64,000 bases of DNA, from assembly GCA_946405625.1 (NCBI GenBank), contig CAMJHQ010000008.1, positions 53,066 to 117,065 of the forward strand, in the 5' to 3' direction. Below, piece after piece: positions 54,071 through 62,713 of this stretch. The notes under the pieces were generated by a model. That model made no database searches. It saw only the letters and a program-made list of their open reading frames with translations, and had not been told where the DNA came from. Numbering within the stretch: the stretch's first letter is position 1; each line of letters starts with the position of its first letter. Source of the stretch: an uncultured Lachnospiraceae bacterium (GTDB lineage: Bacteria > Bacillota > Clostridia > Lachnospirales > Lachnospiraceae). The position numbers were made by a program, and so were the translations under genes.

Positions 54071-54835
54071 TTACCATCCCATCTCACCTAAGAACGCACG
54101 AAGTTTCTCGTGGCGTTCCGAGTCTCCTGTTTCATATGGTCCGAGGTGGCATTCGCCACAGATCGCACCGTCTTTAAGATATATTATTCTGTTACCGCGG
54201 CGGGCAGACTTCATGTCATGTGTTACCATTACGATCGACTGACCTTCGCGATTAAACTCCGTAAGTACATCAAGAACTGCTGTACTGCTTGAACTGTTAA
54301 GAGCTCCTGTAGGTTCGTCCGCAAATACCATATCCGGTTTGTTGATAAGCGCCCTTACTATTCCTACACGCTGTGCCTCACCACCGGAGAGCTGATTCGG
54401 AAATTTATACCAAAGCTTCTTCTCGATTCCTACTCTCTGAAGCAGCTCCTTTGCGTTCTGGGCAAGCTTTCTCTTATTCTGTCCCGTAAGAAGTCCGGCA
54501 GCAAGAACATTGTCCAGTATACTCATTGTACCGATGAGATGTATCTGCTGAAATACGAAACCGCAGTGTCTTCTTCTGAAAATAGCCAGCTGATCGCTGT
54601 TGAATTTCGTAATGTTCTTTTCGCAGAAATTCACCTTACCCAGGCTTGCCTTATCCATTCCCGAAAGAGCATAGAGCAGTGTTGATTTACCTGCTCCCGA
54701 AGAACCCATGATTATGGTAAAATCACCCTCATATATGGATAGATCCATATTCTTGATGATATGATGCTGAGTTCCCCCGACCGAAAAGGACTTACAGAGC
54801 TTATCTGTTTGTATGATTGCCTTTTTGTTTTCCAT
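54071..54835 (-). CDS. ABC exporter ATPase, MacB/LolD type
   Basis: The 254-residue protein has Walker A GSSGAGKST, a Q-loop in FVFQQIHLI, the signature LSGGEAQRVGI, Walker B MVFADEPTGALNSSS and the switch His in MVTHD. It energises the permease at 51533-53935. The gene follows the COG1361-like surface protein in the same transcript. Confidence 0.93.
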   Translation of the reverse strand: MENKKAIIQTDKLCKSFSVGGTQHHIIKNMDLSIYEGDFTIIMGSSGAGKSTLLYALSGMDKASLGKVNFCEKNITKFNSDQLAIFRRRHCGFVFQQIHLIGTMSILDNVLAAGLLTGQNKRKLAQNAKELLQRVGIEKKLWYKFPNQLSGGEAQRVGIVRALINKPDMVFADEPTGALNSSSSTAVLDVLTEFNREGQSIVMVTHDMKSARRGNRIIYLKDGAICGECHLGPYETGDSERHEKLRAFLGEMGW

Positions 54836-54887
54836 TTTATTTACCTGTTTGTTTACCTTGTTTTCTTATTTATATGGATTTTCTGAC

Positions 54888-55802
54888 TTATTCAAACTTC
54901 TTATCTCTTGCTCTCTTGATTGCACCTACGATAATAATAAGAAGCAGCACTGCAATTACAACACCTGCAATAAGCATAGTGTTATTTGCCTGCGGAGCTT
55001 CCTCCACAACTGTTTCAACTACAGGCTCTTTTACTGTTATATCAAATGTATCCGAAACAGTTCCTGTCTTACCTTCAGCATCTTCATATGTAACCTTAAC
55101 ATTGATTTTTCCTTCTCCGGCTTTAACACCTGTAAGCGAAAGATCAACCGTTCCGCTCTCGCCTACTGCGATTGTTCCCGAATAAGTTGATATATCTGTA
55201 ATATTATCACCTGTGATCTCTGATGTAACGTTGTAGATACTTCCTTTTCCGGTATTGTTGATCTTAAATGAAAGACTAGTTTTTCCGTTAACATCAATTT
55301 CCGTCTTTGTAAGTCTCTTCTCTGTGATAGATGCTTTTGATTCCTGAACTACAGGGACTGTAACTGTTGCGGAATCACTGTATGTATCCCATGAGCTGTC
55401 TTCGTATGTATATTCTACCTTCACTGAATAATTCTTCTGTTCAAGATTTCCTCTTGTCTTAAGGTCAACTGTTATATCCATTTCTTCTTCTCTCGGAATT
55501 TCTTCAACATAGATTGAATCGGATCCGGATGATGTGATGATCTGGTTATCATCGCTGGAAATCTTTAAGCTGATATTTACAAGCTTATAAGTTGATTCAT
55601 TCTTAAGATGGATTACCATACTGAAATCATCACCTGCTTTAACGCTGCCGCCCTGAATATCAGCGCCTGTCACAACCAGCCTCGGTGTAGCATAAGCCAG
55701 CACCTTCTGAGCCGGATAAGAAAGTACTCCCACAACGACCAAAAGCGCCGTCATAAGGAGTACTATGCTTTTCTTTACACTGTGAAATTTTGTTGTTCCC
55801 AT
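54888..55802 (-). CDS. Membrane-anchored extracellular protein with CARDB/COG1361-like domains
   Basis: The 304-residue protein has a signal peptide (KKSIVLLMTALLVVVGVLS, cleavage near LAYA), two Ig-like all-beta domains (about 38-150, 150-265) with motifs such as DFSMVIHLKNES and KTSLSFKINNTGKGSIYNV, and a C-terminal membrane helix (about 275-297) followed by KRARDKKFE. Such COG1361-type proteins often accompany MacB-like exporters in Clostridia and may help the substrate cross the wall. GAGGAG lies 7 nt before the ATG. It is the first gene of the exporter unit, and a pair of 11-bp direct repeats lies upstream at 55909. Confidence 0.78.
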   Translation of the reverse strand: MGTTKFHSVKKSIVLLMTALLVVVGVLSYPAQKVLAYATPRLVVTGADIQGGSVKAGDDFSMVIHLKNESTYKLVNISLKISSDDNQIITSSGSDSIYVEEIPREEEMDITVDLKTRGNLEQKNYSVKVEYTYEDSSWDTYSDSATVTVPVVQESKASITEKRLTKTEIDVNGKTSLSFKINNTGKGSIYNVTSEITGDNITDISTYSGTIAVGESGTVDLSLTGVKAGEGKINVKVTYEDAEGKTGTVSDTFDITVKEPVVETVVEEAPQANNTMLIAGVVIAVLLLIIIVGAIKRARDKKFE

Positions 55803-55908
55803 TTTTTTCTCCTCACTATCTGTGCTTAATTTTGTGTGACCATTATTTCAGTCACTGTTTCACTTTATGTGAGGATAATATCATTTTAAACCTTAAGTAG
55901 CTTTAGGC

Positions 55909-55930
55909 TTAGATTAATTTTACATTAATT
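55909..55930 (-). promoter_or_regulatory. 11-bp direct repeats, candidate response-regulator binding site
   Basis: TTAGATTAATT (55909-55919) and TTACATTAATT (55920-55930) are adjacent copies with an 11-bp step, the usual arrangement for OmpR-type regulators. They lie between the kinase gene and the exporter unit, upstream of a region with a -10-like TATTAT but no good -35 box. Confidence 0.5.
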
Positions 55931-55944
55931 TTTGTTTGAACATT

Positions 55945-57207
55945 TCAGGCTATCTTAAAGCCCAGTATAACTCTGAAACCACCGTCCGCGTTGGCCACCT
56001 CAAGACTGCCCTGCATATTCTCCATTAACTCTTTACTTATAAAGAGGCCGAGTCCCGTTCCCTGCTTTCCTTCAGCATTCGCTCCTCTTTTATATTTCTG
56101 TGTAATAAGATTAAGCTCCTCTACCGAAACTCCGCCGCCTCTGTCGGTAATGCTCAGGAAGAGATAATCCATATCAATCTTTCCCGATATATAAATATCC
56201 GTATCTGCATATTTATATGAATTATAAATGATATTACTGATAACCTGCGACACTCTCAAATGATCGCAGAAGATAAGGCATTCGGGTATTTCAAATTCCG
56301 TAACCTTATTGTTATAATCCGCATCACGAATGAATTTCACAAGCTTTGTGCTTTCCATTTCCTCGCCGTTCACTTCAAGTTTTTCAAGCTCCTCAAGCGT
56401 AGAAACAAAAAGATTTGATACGAGGCTGTCGATCTGATCTGCCTTTGCACCAATTGCAACAAGCTTATCCCTTACCGCGTCTCTGTCCTCCTTCGCCGCA
56501 AGGACCTCCGACATTGCTTTAATGGAAGAAACCGGTGTTTTAATATCATGACTGAGTTGAGCAACAAGCTCTTTCTTGCTGATATTTGCCGCAAGCTCTT
56601 TTTCTCTTGCCTGTTTTAATTCCTCTCTCATAATATCAAAGCTTTCGGTAAATGCTCCGAAAACATGCTTTCTATCCATTTGAAGGGGCTTATCGAGATC
56701 TCCTGCAGAAACAGCCTCAGCAAAATCCTTCATCTTATCAAACGGACGTATAACTCTCAGATATATAAGAGTTATCACCGCAAAAAGGAAAAATACAGCC
56801 ATTCCCGCAGACATTAAATAATATTTATATAGCTTATTTACAACTTTCGTTTCGATTTCATCAACATTGTTATATATGATAACCCGGCCCACAACCTCAT
56901 CAGCACACGTAATATCCCTTATGGTATCCCGGTTTTTGGTCGCACCTACAACTGTTTCCGAGCCATCTCCGGGTTCAGACTTATAGATCAGCCGCTCATC
57001 TATATCGATCACCGCATAATCAAAAGAGCATTTCGGATAAGATATATACTCTTTATCCCACTGCCCGGATATTTCCTTCAGAAGCATATTAACTTCAACC
57101 GGATCAAGCTCTGTCGGCTTCTCATCTGCTTCATTACTATATATTACAGACGGCAGAAGAAACATTATTATTGTAATTATTATAAAAGCTATGATAAGTC
57201 GCTTCAT
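55945..57207 (-). CDS. Sensor histidine kinase
   Basis: The 420-residue protein has two membrane helices (about 4-23 and 131-152) with a sensor region of about 105 residues between, a HAMP linker, the phosphoacceptor His220 in AQLSHDIKTPVSS and the ATPase motifs NIIYNSYKYA (N box), DRGGGVS and GTGLGLFISKELME (G boxes). It overlaps its regulator gene by 4 bp and precedes the exporter genes, which it probably controls together with the regulator. Confidence 0.93.
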   Translation of the reverse strand: MKRLIIAFIIITIIMFLLPSVIYSNEADEKPTELDPVEVNMLLKEISGQWDKEYISYPKCSFDYAVIDIDERLIYKSEPGDGSETVVGATKNRDTIRDITCADEVVGRVIIYNNVDEIETKVVNKLYKYYLMSAGMAVFFLFAVITLIYLRVIRPFDKMKDFAEAVSAGDLDKPLQMDRKHVFGAFTESFDIMREELKQAREKELAANISKKELVAQLSHDIKTPVSSIKAMSEVLAAKEDRDAVRDKLVAIGAKADQIDSLVSNLFVSTLEELEKLEVNGEEMESTKLVKFIRDADYNNKVTEFEIPECLIFCDHLRVSQVISNIIYNSYKYADTDIYISGKIDMDYLFLSITDRGGGVSVEELNLITQKYKRGANAEGKQGTGLGLFISKELMENMQGSLEVANADGGFRVILGFKIA

Positions 57208-57896
57208 TTCTTAAACATTATACCCATCCCTCTTACAGTCTTGATGTAAGTCGGATTATTCGGGTCCTCCTCCAGCTTCTCTCTCAAATGTCTGATATGG
57301 ACATTAAGTGTTCCGTCAGATACAAAGCTGTCGTCCCATACCTTATCAAATATCTCATTTTTCGGAATTACACGGTTCGGGTTTGCGACAAGATAGGTCA
57401 GGAGCTTATACTCCATCGCCGTAAGCTGTATATACTCACCGTTCTTTTTAACCAATGCGCTTTCTATATCTATCTCAATCTGTCCGAAATGTATTCCCTC
57501 CTCATTCTTTATCGGAATTGTCTTTTCATATCTTTTCAAAACAGCTTTAACCTTAGCGCATAAAACACTTAGTGAATAAGGCTTGGTAATATAATCATCC
57601 CCGCCTATATTAAGGGCGATCACCATATCGTCATCACTGGATCTCGCACTTATAAAAAGGATCGGAACATCCAGAGTTTCTCTTATCTTCTTACATAACT
57701 CAAAACCCGACATTCCGCCCTTATCCTCAAGATTAATATCAAGAAGAATCAACTTTGCGGAATTATCCTTAAAAAATCCCAATGCATCTCGTGAATTAAA
57801 AACACATTTGGAAGGAATATCAAACATATTAAAATATTCGGCTGTCGATTCGGCGAGCTCTGTCTCGTCATCGACTATCAATACGCTATAGTCCAT
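57204..57896 (-). CDS. OmpR-family response regulator
   Basis: I start at the ATG giving MDYSVLIVDDE with GGAGG 5 nt upstream (230 residues); 25 further codons of open frame lie before it. The phosphorylated residue is Asp53 in LILLDINLEDKGG; three residues (DKG) are inserted after it compared with most receivers. The switch Lys is in DYITKPY. The winged helix ends with HIRHLREKLE and KTVRGMGIMF. Likely target: the repeats at 55909. Confidence 0.92.
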   Translation of the reverse strand: MDYSVLIVDDETELAESTAEYFNMFDIPSKCVFNSRDALGFFKDNSAKLILLDINLEDKGGMSGFELCKKIRETLDVPILFISARSSDDDMVIALNIGGDDYITKPYSLSVLCAKVKAVLKRYEKTIPIKNEEGIHFGQIEIDIESALVKKNGEYIQLTAMEYKLLTYLVANPNRVIPKNEIFDKVWDDSFVSDGTLNVHIRHLREKLEEDPNNPTYIKTVRGMGIMFKK

Positions 57897-58007
57897 AATG
57901 ACCTCCGTGTCATATGACATATAAACTGTTTTCTTTGATAAAAAGTGTCGGCAGAGCGGATCTGCCGACACATATCATTTAAATCATTTTATGGAATTAT
58001 ATAGTTT

Positions 58008-58541
58008 TTAGAACTCCGGCTCGATAAGACCGTATGTATTTCCCTTTCTCTTATATACTACATTAACTTCGTCAGTCTCTGCATTTCTGAATACATAGAA
58101 GTTATGTCCGAGAAGCTCCATCTGTACACAAGCATCTTCCGGATACATAGGCTTTACTGCAAATCTCTTGCTTCTGATGATCTGGATTTCATCATCCTCA
58201 TCATCATAATCATCATCCTCGATAAATGCATTCTGGAAATATGCTGCGTCCTGATTCTGATCAATAATCTTCTTCTTGTAGCGAACTACCTGTCTCTCGA
58301 TAGTCTCAACCACCATATCAATCGAAACATACATATCGTCGCTGACCTGCTCAGCTCTGATGATATGTCCCTTCATCGGAATAGTAACCTCGATCTTCTG
58401 TCTTTCCTTCTCAACTGAGAAAGTAACCTGTGCCTTTGTGTCTTCGGAAAAGAACTTCTCAAGTCTTCCAAGCTTGTCAAAAACCGCAGCTCTGAGTCCG
58501 TCAGTTACGTCGATGTTTTTTCCACTAATTATGTAATTCAT
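58008..58541 (-). CDS. hpf: Long-form ribosome hibernation promoting factor
   Basis: From the ATG giving MNYIISGKNIDVTDGL with AAGGAG 7 nt upstream, the protein has 177 residues; the 37 earlier codons of open frame read through the promoter leader. Residues 1-100 are the S30AE domain that binds the small ribosomal subunit (TIPMKGHIIRAEQVSDDMYVSIDMV). A linker with DDDYDDEDDE leads to the C-terminal dimerisation domain (RSKRFAVKPMYPEDACVQMELLGHNFYVFRN). The long form brings two 70S ribosomes into 100S dimers in stationary phase. Confidence 0.95.
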   Translation of the reverse strand: MNYIISGKNIDVTDGLRAAVFDKLGRLEKFFSEDTKAQVTFSVEKERQKIEVTIPMKGHIIRAEQVSDDMYVSIDMVVETIERQVVRYKKKIIDQNQDAAYFQNAFIEDDDYDDEDDEIQIIRSKRFAVKPMYPEDACVQMELLGHNFYVFRNAETDEVNVVYKRKGNTYGLIEPEF

Positions 58542-58620
58542 ATGCTCACTCCTTCTCGCAAGTACTCCACATTCAGACCCCCCTCTGGTAATACCCGGTC
58601 CATATAAATGTGGTAAATTT

Positions 58621-58649
58621 ATTATACCATACCCCCCTAATCCATTCAA
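58621..58649 (-). promoter_or_regulatory. Promoter of hpf
   Basis: TTGAAT (58644-58649) and TATAAT (58621-58626), minus strand, 17-bp spacer, with a TGn extension before the -10 box. Confidence 0.75.
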
Positions 58650-58821
58650 CACGTTTTAGGTCTTTTAGCTTTGATTTGTCAGACAATTTAAACTTAAAAA
58701 ACGGTTTTATTGGCTTAACAAGGCTTTCGAAAAATCAAGTCCCGTTTTCAAATTCGGAACAATTAACAAAATTTTAATATTTTAGTAACATCATAATTTC
58801 AGATTATGTCAAATATAAAAA

Positions 58822-59032
58822 TGTTGATAATGTTGATAACTTTGTTAATAACCCTAATTTAGCATGTTTCACATGTTATTTATCAACAGCCCCTTTGAAA
58901 CATTTCCATATATTATGGTTAACCTTGTCGTCGATTTGTTGTGCATATTGCACAAACGACGGTTTATTATGAATAATCAGACAGTTTATTTGCATTATTT
59001 ATGCACGATTATTCACACTTCAATTATCCACA
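58822..59032. other. Cluster of DnaA-box-like 9-mers in AT-rich DNA
   Basis: TGTTGATAA at 58822 and 58831 and TGTTAATAA at 58843 (reverse boxes), TTATCAACA at 58880, TTATGCACG at 58999, TTATTCACA at 59009 and a perfect TTATCCACA at 59024. Most differ from the consensus TTATCCACA by one base. Two groups are separated by the hairpin at 58929-58961. No dnaA, dnaN or rep gene is nearby. Confidence 0.5.
58929..58961. repeat. Inverted repeat between the two groups of DnaA-like boxes
   Basis: CGTCG...TTTGT.GTGCA-tat-TGCAC.AAA.CGACG: nested complementary arms covering 33 bp with one or two unpaired bases. Confidence 0.6.
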
Positions 59033-59071
59033 CAAATGTTTCTGAATTTATTAACATATATAAAATAAAAA

Positions 59072-59103
59072 GATCGGGCAGAGAACTGATCCTCTGCCCG
59101 ATC
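59072..59103 (-). terminator. Terminator of the NlpC/P60 gene
   Basis: GATCGGGCAGAG (59072-59083) and CTCTGCCCGATC (59092-59103) form a perfect 12-bp stem; the minus strand continues TTTTTATTTTA. Confidence 0.9.
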
Positions 59104-59139
59104 GTAACCCCACCGGTGTCATAGACACCTTATTACCTT

Positions 59140-60594
59140 TTATTGATTTACTATCCTGACTGCCGCACATGGTGTATGGTAATCATAATTCTGTGTAATG
59201 ATTCCCTGTGATGAACCTGCTGCATGTACTATCTGGCCTCCACCGATATACATAGCAACATGTCCTATACTGTCATCACCATAGAAGAGCAGATCACCCG
59301 GTTCAAGTTCCGATAAACTAACACGGGTTCCGTCATATACCTGATCATCGGCACATCTTGAGATTGAATATCCGAAATCAGCATAAATCGTCTGAACGAA
59401 TCCTGAACAGTCAGCACCATTTGTAAGAGATGTACCTCCCCATACATAAGGATTTCCTACAAACTGAAGGGCATAATCAACAATGTCCTGTCCTGCCTGT
59501 CCTGCAGGAGCTGCATAATGTGTTTCAGGTTCTGAGTTTTCAGAAGAATCTGTATCATCTGATGACTCTGTGTCTTCGTCTTCTTCGTCTTCATCAGTGT
59601 CTTCGTCTTCTGATTCATCCTCAGTGTCATCATCAGTATCTTCGTCTTCGGAAGAAGTTGTATATGCCGTATTATCATTTTCAGTATTATCAGCTTTTTC
59701 CTGATTCGACTCAGCTGCTTCATCCGAATTCTCAGTTTCAGTATCCTCTTCCTTCTTCTCCGGAGCTGCGTCTTTCGCTTCGTCGTCCTTATCTGCTTTC
59801 AGCTGCTCATCATCTGTCTCTTCGGAATTCTTCTCCTCTTCAGCAATAAGTGCCTGCTGCTCTGCAACTGAAACAGCCTTAACAGTCTGATATCCGACTT
59901 CAATATATTTATTATTTACATATCCCTGAAGGTCGTCATTAACCTTGATCTTGGTCCATTCCTTACCCTTCTCAAGGATATCATAGGATTCTCCCTTTCC
60001 AACCATTGTAACGCATTCACTGTTTATGTCAGCTTCGCCACGAACGGTAAGTGTATCAGTATTTATAGTTACAACCTCTGAGAACCCGTTATCTATATAC
60101 CACTTTGCTGCATCGTCGCCGAACTTCAGATATTCGGTTCTTACATATCCCTTGCATGAACCCGACTCGATCAGTGTCCACTCGGCACCCTTTTCCTTTA
60201 CATTACAGATTCCGTATCTTGCAAGATATCCAACTACCTCGGCATCTGCATCCTGCTTGGTTCTGATATTTAATTCTGTCTCACATACTGCTACAGCCTT
60301 GCCTTCGAACTGTGCATATTTACCCTTTTCCTTCTTTGTTTCAGGCTTTTTCTCCGGAGCCTTCTCTGCAGGCTTCTCTTCCGGAACCTCAGCAACCTCA
60401 ACCTGAGGAGCAGCTCCTGTCAATTCCGCAATTGCCACATCTCCTCTTGCTGCTATATATTCATCAACCTGTGATATTATTCCTACATTTGTTGAGTCAT
60501 AAGATATTTCTGCGTCAACAGGTGCAGCTCCGGTAGTTAAAATCATTGCTGCAACAATGCTTGCACATAAAATCTTTTTCGACTTAATATACAT
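59140..60594 (-). CDS. Secreted SH3-domain NlpC/P60 cell-wall hydrolase
   Basis: I start at the ATG giving MYIKSKKILCAS with AGGAGG 7 nt upstream (484 residues). A signal peptide (cleavage near PVDA) is followed by a Pro/Glu/Lys-rich stretch, two bacterial SH3 domains (about 95-165 and 170-235), a very acidic Ser/Thr/Asp/Glu linker (about 255-365) and the C-terminal NlpC/P60 peptidase with catalytic Cys in GADCSGFVQ, His in GHVAMYIGGG and polar residue in IVHAAG. It should cut peptidoglycan stem peptides between D-Glu and a diamino acid. Its promoter carries a WalR-type site and sits next to four 22-bp tandem repeats, so it is likely controlled with wall growth. Confidence 0.92.
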   Translation of the reverse strand: MYIKSKKILCASIVAAMILTTGAAPVDAEISYDSTNVGIISQVDEYIAARGDVAIAELTGAAPQVEVAEVPEEKPAEKAPEKKPETKKEKGKYAQFEGKAVAVCETELNIRTKQDADAEVVGYLARYGICNVKEKGAEWTLIESGSCKGYVRTEYLKFGDDAAKWYIDNGFSEVVTINTDTLTVRGEADINSECVTMVGKGESYDILEKGKEWTKIKVNDDLQGYVNNKYIEVGYQTVKAVSVAEQQALIAEEEKNSEETDDEQLKADKDDEAKDAAPEKKEEDTETENSDEAAESNQEKADNTENDNTAYTTSSEDEDTDDDTEDESEDEDTDEDEEDEDTESSDDTDSSENSEPETHYAAPAGQAGQDIVDYALQFVGNPYVWGGTSLTNGADCSGFVQTIYADFGYSISRCADDQVYDGTRVSLSELEPGDLLFYGDDSIGHVAMYIGGGQIVHAAGSSQGIITQNYDYHTPCAAVRIVNQ

Positions 60595-60671
60595 TATGTA
60601 ACCTCCTAAACTTATGTATACCACAAAATATTGTGGTTTGTTACAAAATCTTTAAATTTTTAACCATATTT

Positions 60672-60688
60672 GTTACAAATCTGTTACA
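60672..60688 (-). promoter_or_regulatory. WalR-type binding site at the NlpC/P60 promoter
   Basis: The minus strand reads TGTAAC-AGATT-TGTAAC, an exact fit to the known WalR (YycF) consensus TGTWAH-N5-TGTWAH. It begins just downstream of the -10 box, over the expected start site. A further single TGTAAC lies at 60640-60645. Confidence 0.65.
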
Positions 60689-60694
60689 AAACGC

Positions 60695-60723
60695 ATTATA
60701 TCAGTCCATAATAGGTTTGTCAA
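60695..60723 (-). promoter_or_regulatory. Sigma-A promoter of the NlpC/P60 gene
   Basis: Perfect TTGACA (60718-60723) and TATAAT (60695-60700) on the minus strand, 17-bp spacer. The leader of about 90 nt contains a small hairpin CCACAA-aata-TTGTGG (60621-60636). Confidence 0.9.
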
Positions 60724-60728
60724 CCGAA

Positions 60729-60816
60729 TAATTATGTAATCTTGCTCATAAAATTATGTAATCCGGCGCATAAAATTATGTAATCCGGCGCATACAATTT
60801 TGTAATCCGGCGCATA
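60729..60816. repeat. Four 22-bp tandem repeats upstream of the NlpC/P60 promoter
   Basis: Units 60729-60750, 60751-60772, 60773-60794 and 60795-60816 follow AAATTATGTAATCCGGCGCA plus TA. The second and third are identical, the outer ones diverged. Each contains TGTAAT. The array ends 5 bp before the -35 box. Confidence 0.9.
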
Positions 60817-60820
60817 AAAA

Positions 60821-60855
60821 AATCCTCCTTACCGATCCGTCCGATAAAGAGGATT
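60821..60855 (-). terminator. Terminator of the sigma/ABC-2 operon
   Basis: AATCCTCCTTACCG and CGATAAAGAGGATT arms pair with two G-U positions; the minus strand continues TTTTTTT. It abuts the 22-bp repeats. Confidence 0.75.
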
Positions 60856-60865
60856 CATGTTCTTA

Positions 60866-62011
60866 TCAGCTATTCTTTATTTCGTATTTTCTATATATAA
60901 AATATCCCATCACTATCAGCAGTACGCTCAGGAAAATGTACAGCATCGGCACAAACTCATATACCGTAAAATACTTTCCCATATTTATAAGTCGGAATTC
61001 ATATACCAGTCTCGACGATATAACTGAAGGTGAAAGCAGCTGCACTATCTGAGATACGAAACGGTGCTCCATAGGAATTGACGTTGACAGAGCAAACATT
61101 CCCAGGCATCCGCCTATCACGATTGCCATTGTTGCGACTCCATTTCTTGTAAGATTGGATACAAAAAGCGCAAATGCCGAAAGAAGCAGTGCAAATACAA
61201 CAAGCATCACGATTATGATGCCTTCCAGCTTCCATAAAGACATATTCTCTGCAGCAAGCGGCCAATAAACCTGAACTGCGGCATTCATCCCCGAAAAGCC
61301 CCATCTTAACCCCAGATATGTAAGGAATCCTACGACGATCAAAAGTAAACAAGTCATAACATAACTGAAACCTGCCAGTACTTTTGCAAAATACAGTTTT
61401 GCGTTTCCGTTTATCGTGGCGCGTATCATCAGGTCTGTCTTTCTTTGTGTTTCCATTGAGAAGATCATTGCAAGTCCGGTTGCCACCAAAATGATCATAT
61501 ATATCGAAAAGTTTGTTGTTCCTTCCAAAACTCCGCTCGGAACCCAGTCAGAGAAAAACTCAAACGGCTTTGCAACATCCTTTTCCTTCTCTCTCCAGAA
61601 AGCAATTTCCCCTTCTGATAATTTTTCTTCCTGAAAGCTTTCCTCAATACCTTTATCTCTCTCCTCATAGATTTTTGCTGCATCCAGCTCTGTATAATCC
61701 GCTTTATATTCAAAAACAGAATTTATCCAGTTTCTTAAATCAAGATAGGCTTTCTCTTCTTCACCCTTAAACTCGCCGTCTTCATCAGTCACAGCCTTTA
61801 GTTCGTCAACAAACTCATCATCTATCACACGTCCGTCAAAAGTTTGATAATCTCCGAGTTCTTCGGGTTTTATATTTCCCGTTATTTCAAATTCTCCCTG
61901 TATGAAAGAAAATACAAAGAATATTAAAAATGTAACTATCGCCACCTTATTCTTCAGAATCTTCAGCAGCTCAAATCTATATAAAGTAAAAAAACATCTG
62001 CGCTTAGACAT
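60866..62011 (-). CDS. ABC-2 type permease
   Basis: The 381-residue protein has one N-terminal helix (about 21-40), a large extracellular charged region (45-165) and five more helices (about 175-375), the layout of ABC-2 exporter permeases with a big first loop. The sequence YRFELLKILKNKVAIV at the start is typical. AGGAGG lies 8 nt upstream. It is the last gene of the operon and works with the ATPase at 62024. Confidence 0.82.
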   Translation of the reverse strand: MSKRRCFFTLYRFELLKILKNKVAIVTFLIFFVFSFIQGEFEITGNIKPEELGDYQTFDGRVIDDEFVDELKAVTDEDGEFKGEEEKAYLDLRNWINSVFEYKADYTELDAAKIYEERDKGIEESFQEEKLSEGEIAFWREKEKDVAKPFEFFSDWVPSGVLEGTTNFSIYMIILVATGLAMIFSMETQRKTDLMIRATINGNAKLYFAKVLAGFSYVMTCLLLIVVGFLTYLGLRWGFSGMNAAVQVYWPLAAENMSLWKLEGIIIVMLVVFALLLSAFALFVSNLTRNGVATMAIVIGGCLGMFALSTSIPMEHRFVSQIVQLLSPSVISSRLVYEFRLINMGKYFTVYEFVPMLYIFLSVLLIVMGYFIYRKYEIKNS

Positions 62012-62023
62012 TCTGCTGTCCTC

Positions 62024-62713
62024 CTATTCAAATTCCCTAAGATAAAAGTCTTCAAGACTTCCGTCGTTCTCATCCCATTTACCCTGCCATATGATCTCGC
62101 CGCTTCTCATCATTACTACTGTATCTGCGATATGCTCTATATCAGAAACTATATGGGTAGAAAGAAGTACTATCGTATTCTTTCCCAGCTCTTCGATAAG
62201 ATTTCTGAAGCGCACTCTTTCCTTGGGATCAAGACCTACTGTCGGCTCGTCAAGTATAAGGATTTCCGGCCTGTTGATAAGAGCCTGTCCTATTCCCAGT
62301 CGCTGCTTCATACCGCCGGAGTATTTCTTGATTTTTACCTTTCCCATATCAGCGAGTCCAACAAGGTCCAGTACTTCCTCTGTTCTCTCTTTTGCCGCTT
62401 TCTTGTTCAGACCTTTAAGGGCCGAAAAGTACATAAGAAAATCCTTACCCGTAAACTCCGGATAATAACCAAAATCCTGGGGCAGATATCCGAGGATGTT
62501 TCTATATTCCTCACTTGATACATCATGTCCGTCATAGGAAATCTCTCCACTGTCGGGTTTCAGGATACCGCACATCATGCGCATAAGCGTAGTCTTACCC
62601 GCACCATTTGCTCCGAGCAGGCCGGTAACTCCCTTAGAAAGCTTAAGATTCATTTTATCCACAACTATTTTAGTTCCGTATTGTTTAGTAATTCTGTCAA
62701 CTATTAACTCCAT
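62024..62713 (-). CDS. ABC-2 transporter ATPase (BcrA/CcmA type)
   Basis: The 229-residue protein has Walker A GANGAGKTT, a Q-loop in GYLPQDFGYY, the signature YSGGMKQRLGI, Walker B ILILDEPTVGLD and the switch His in LLSTHIV. It is closest to ATPases of antibiotic or lantibiotic exporters. It overlaps the previous gene by 10 bp. Confidence 0.92.
   Translation of the reverse strand: MELIVDRITKQYGTKIVVDKMNLKLSKGVTGLLGANGAGKTTLMRMMCGILKPDSGEISYDGHDVSSEEYRNILGYLPQDFGYYPEFTGKDFLMYFSALKGLNKKAAKERTEEVLDLVGLADMGKVKIKKYSGGMKQRLGIGQALINRPEILILDEPTVGLDPKERVRFRNLIEELGKNTIVLLSTHIVSDIEHIADTVVMMRSGEIIWQGKWDENDGSLEDFYLREFE

Larger units (their letters stand above)
58542..59139. other. 600-bp gap between hpf and the NlpC/P60 gene
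   Basis: From right to left on the minus strand it holds the NlpC gene terminator (59072-59103), a cluster of DnaA-box-like 9-mers (58822-59032) with a hairpin in the middle, a plain AT-rich stretch (58650-58821) without recognisable feature, and the hpf promoter and leader (58542-58649). Confidence 0.7.

Noticed and set aside
60729..60816. CRISPR or plasmid iteron array
   Set aside because: No spacers for CRISPR; no rep gene nearby, and the position before a promoter points to regulation.
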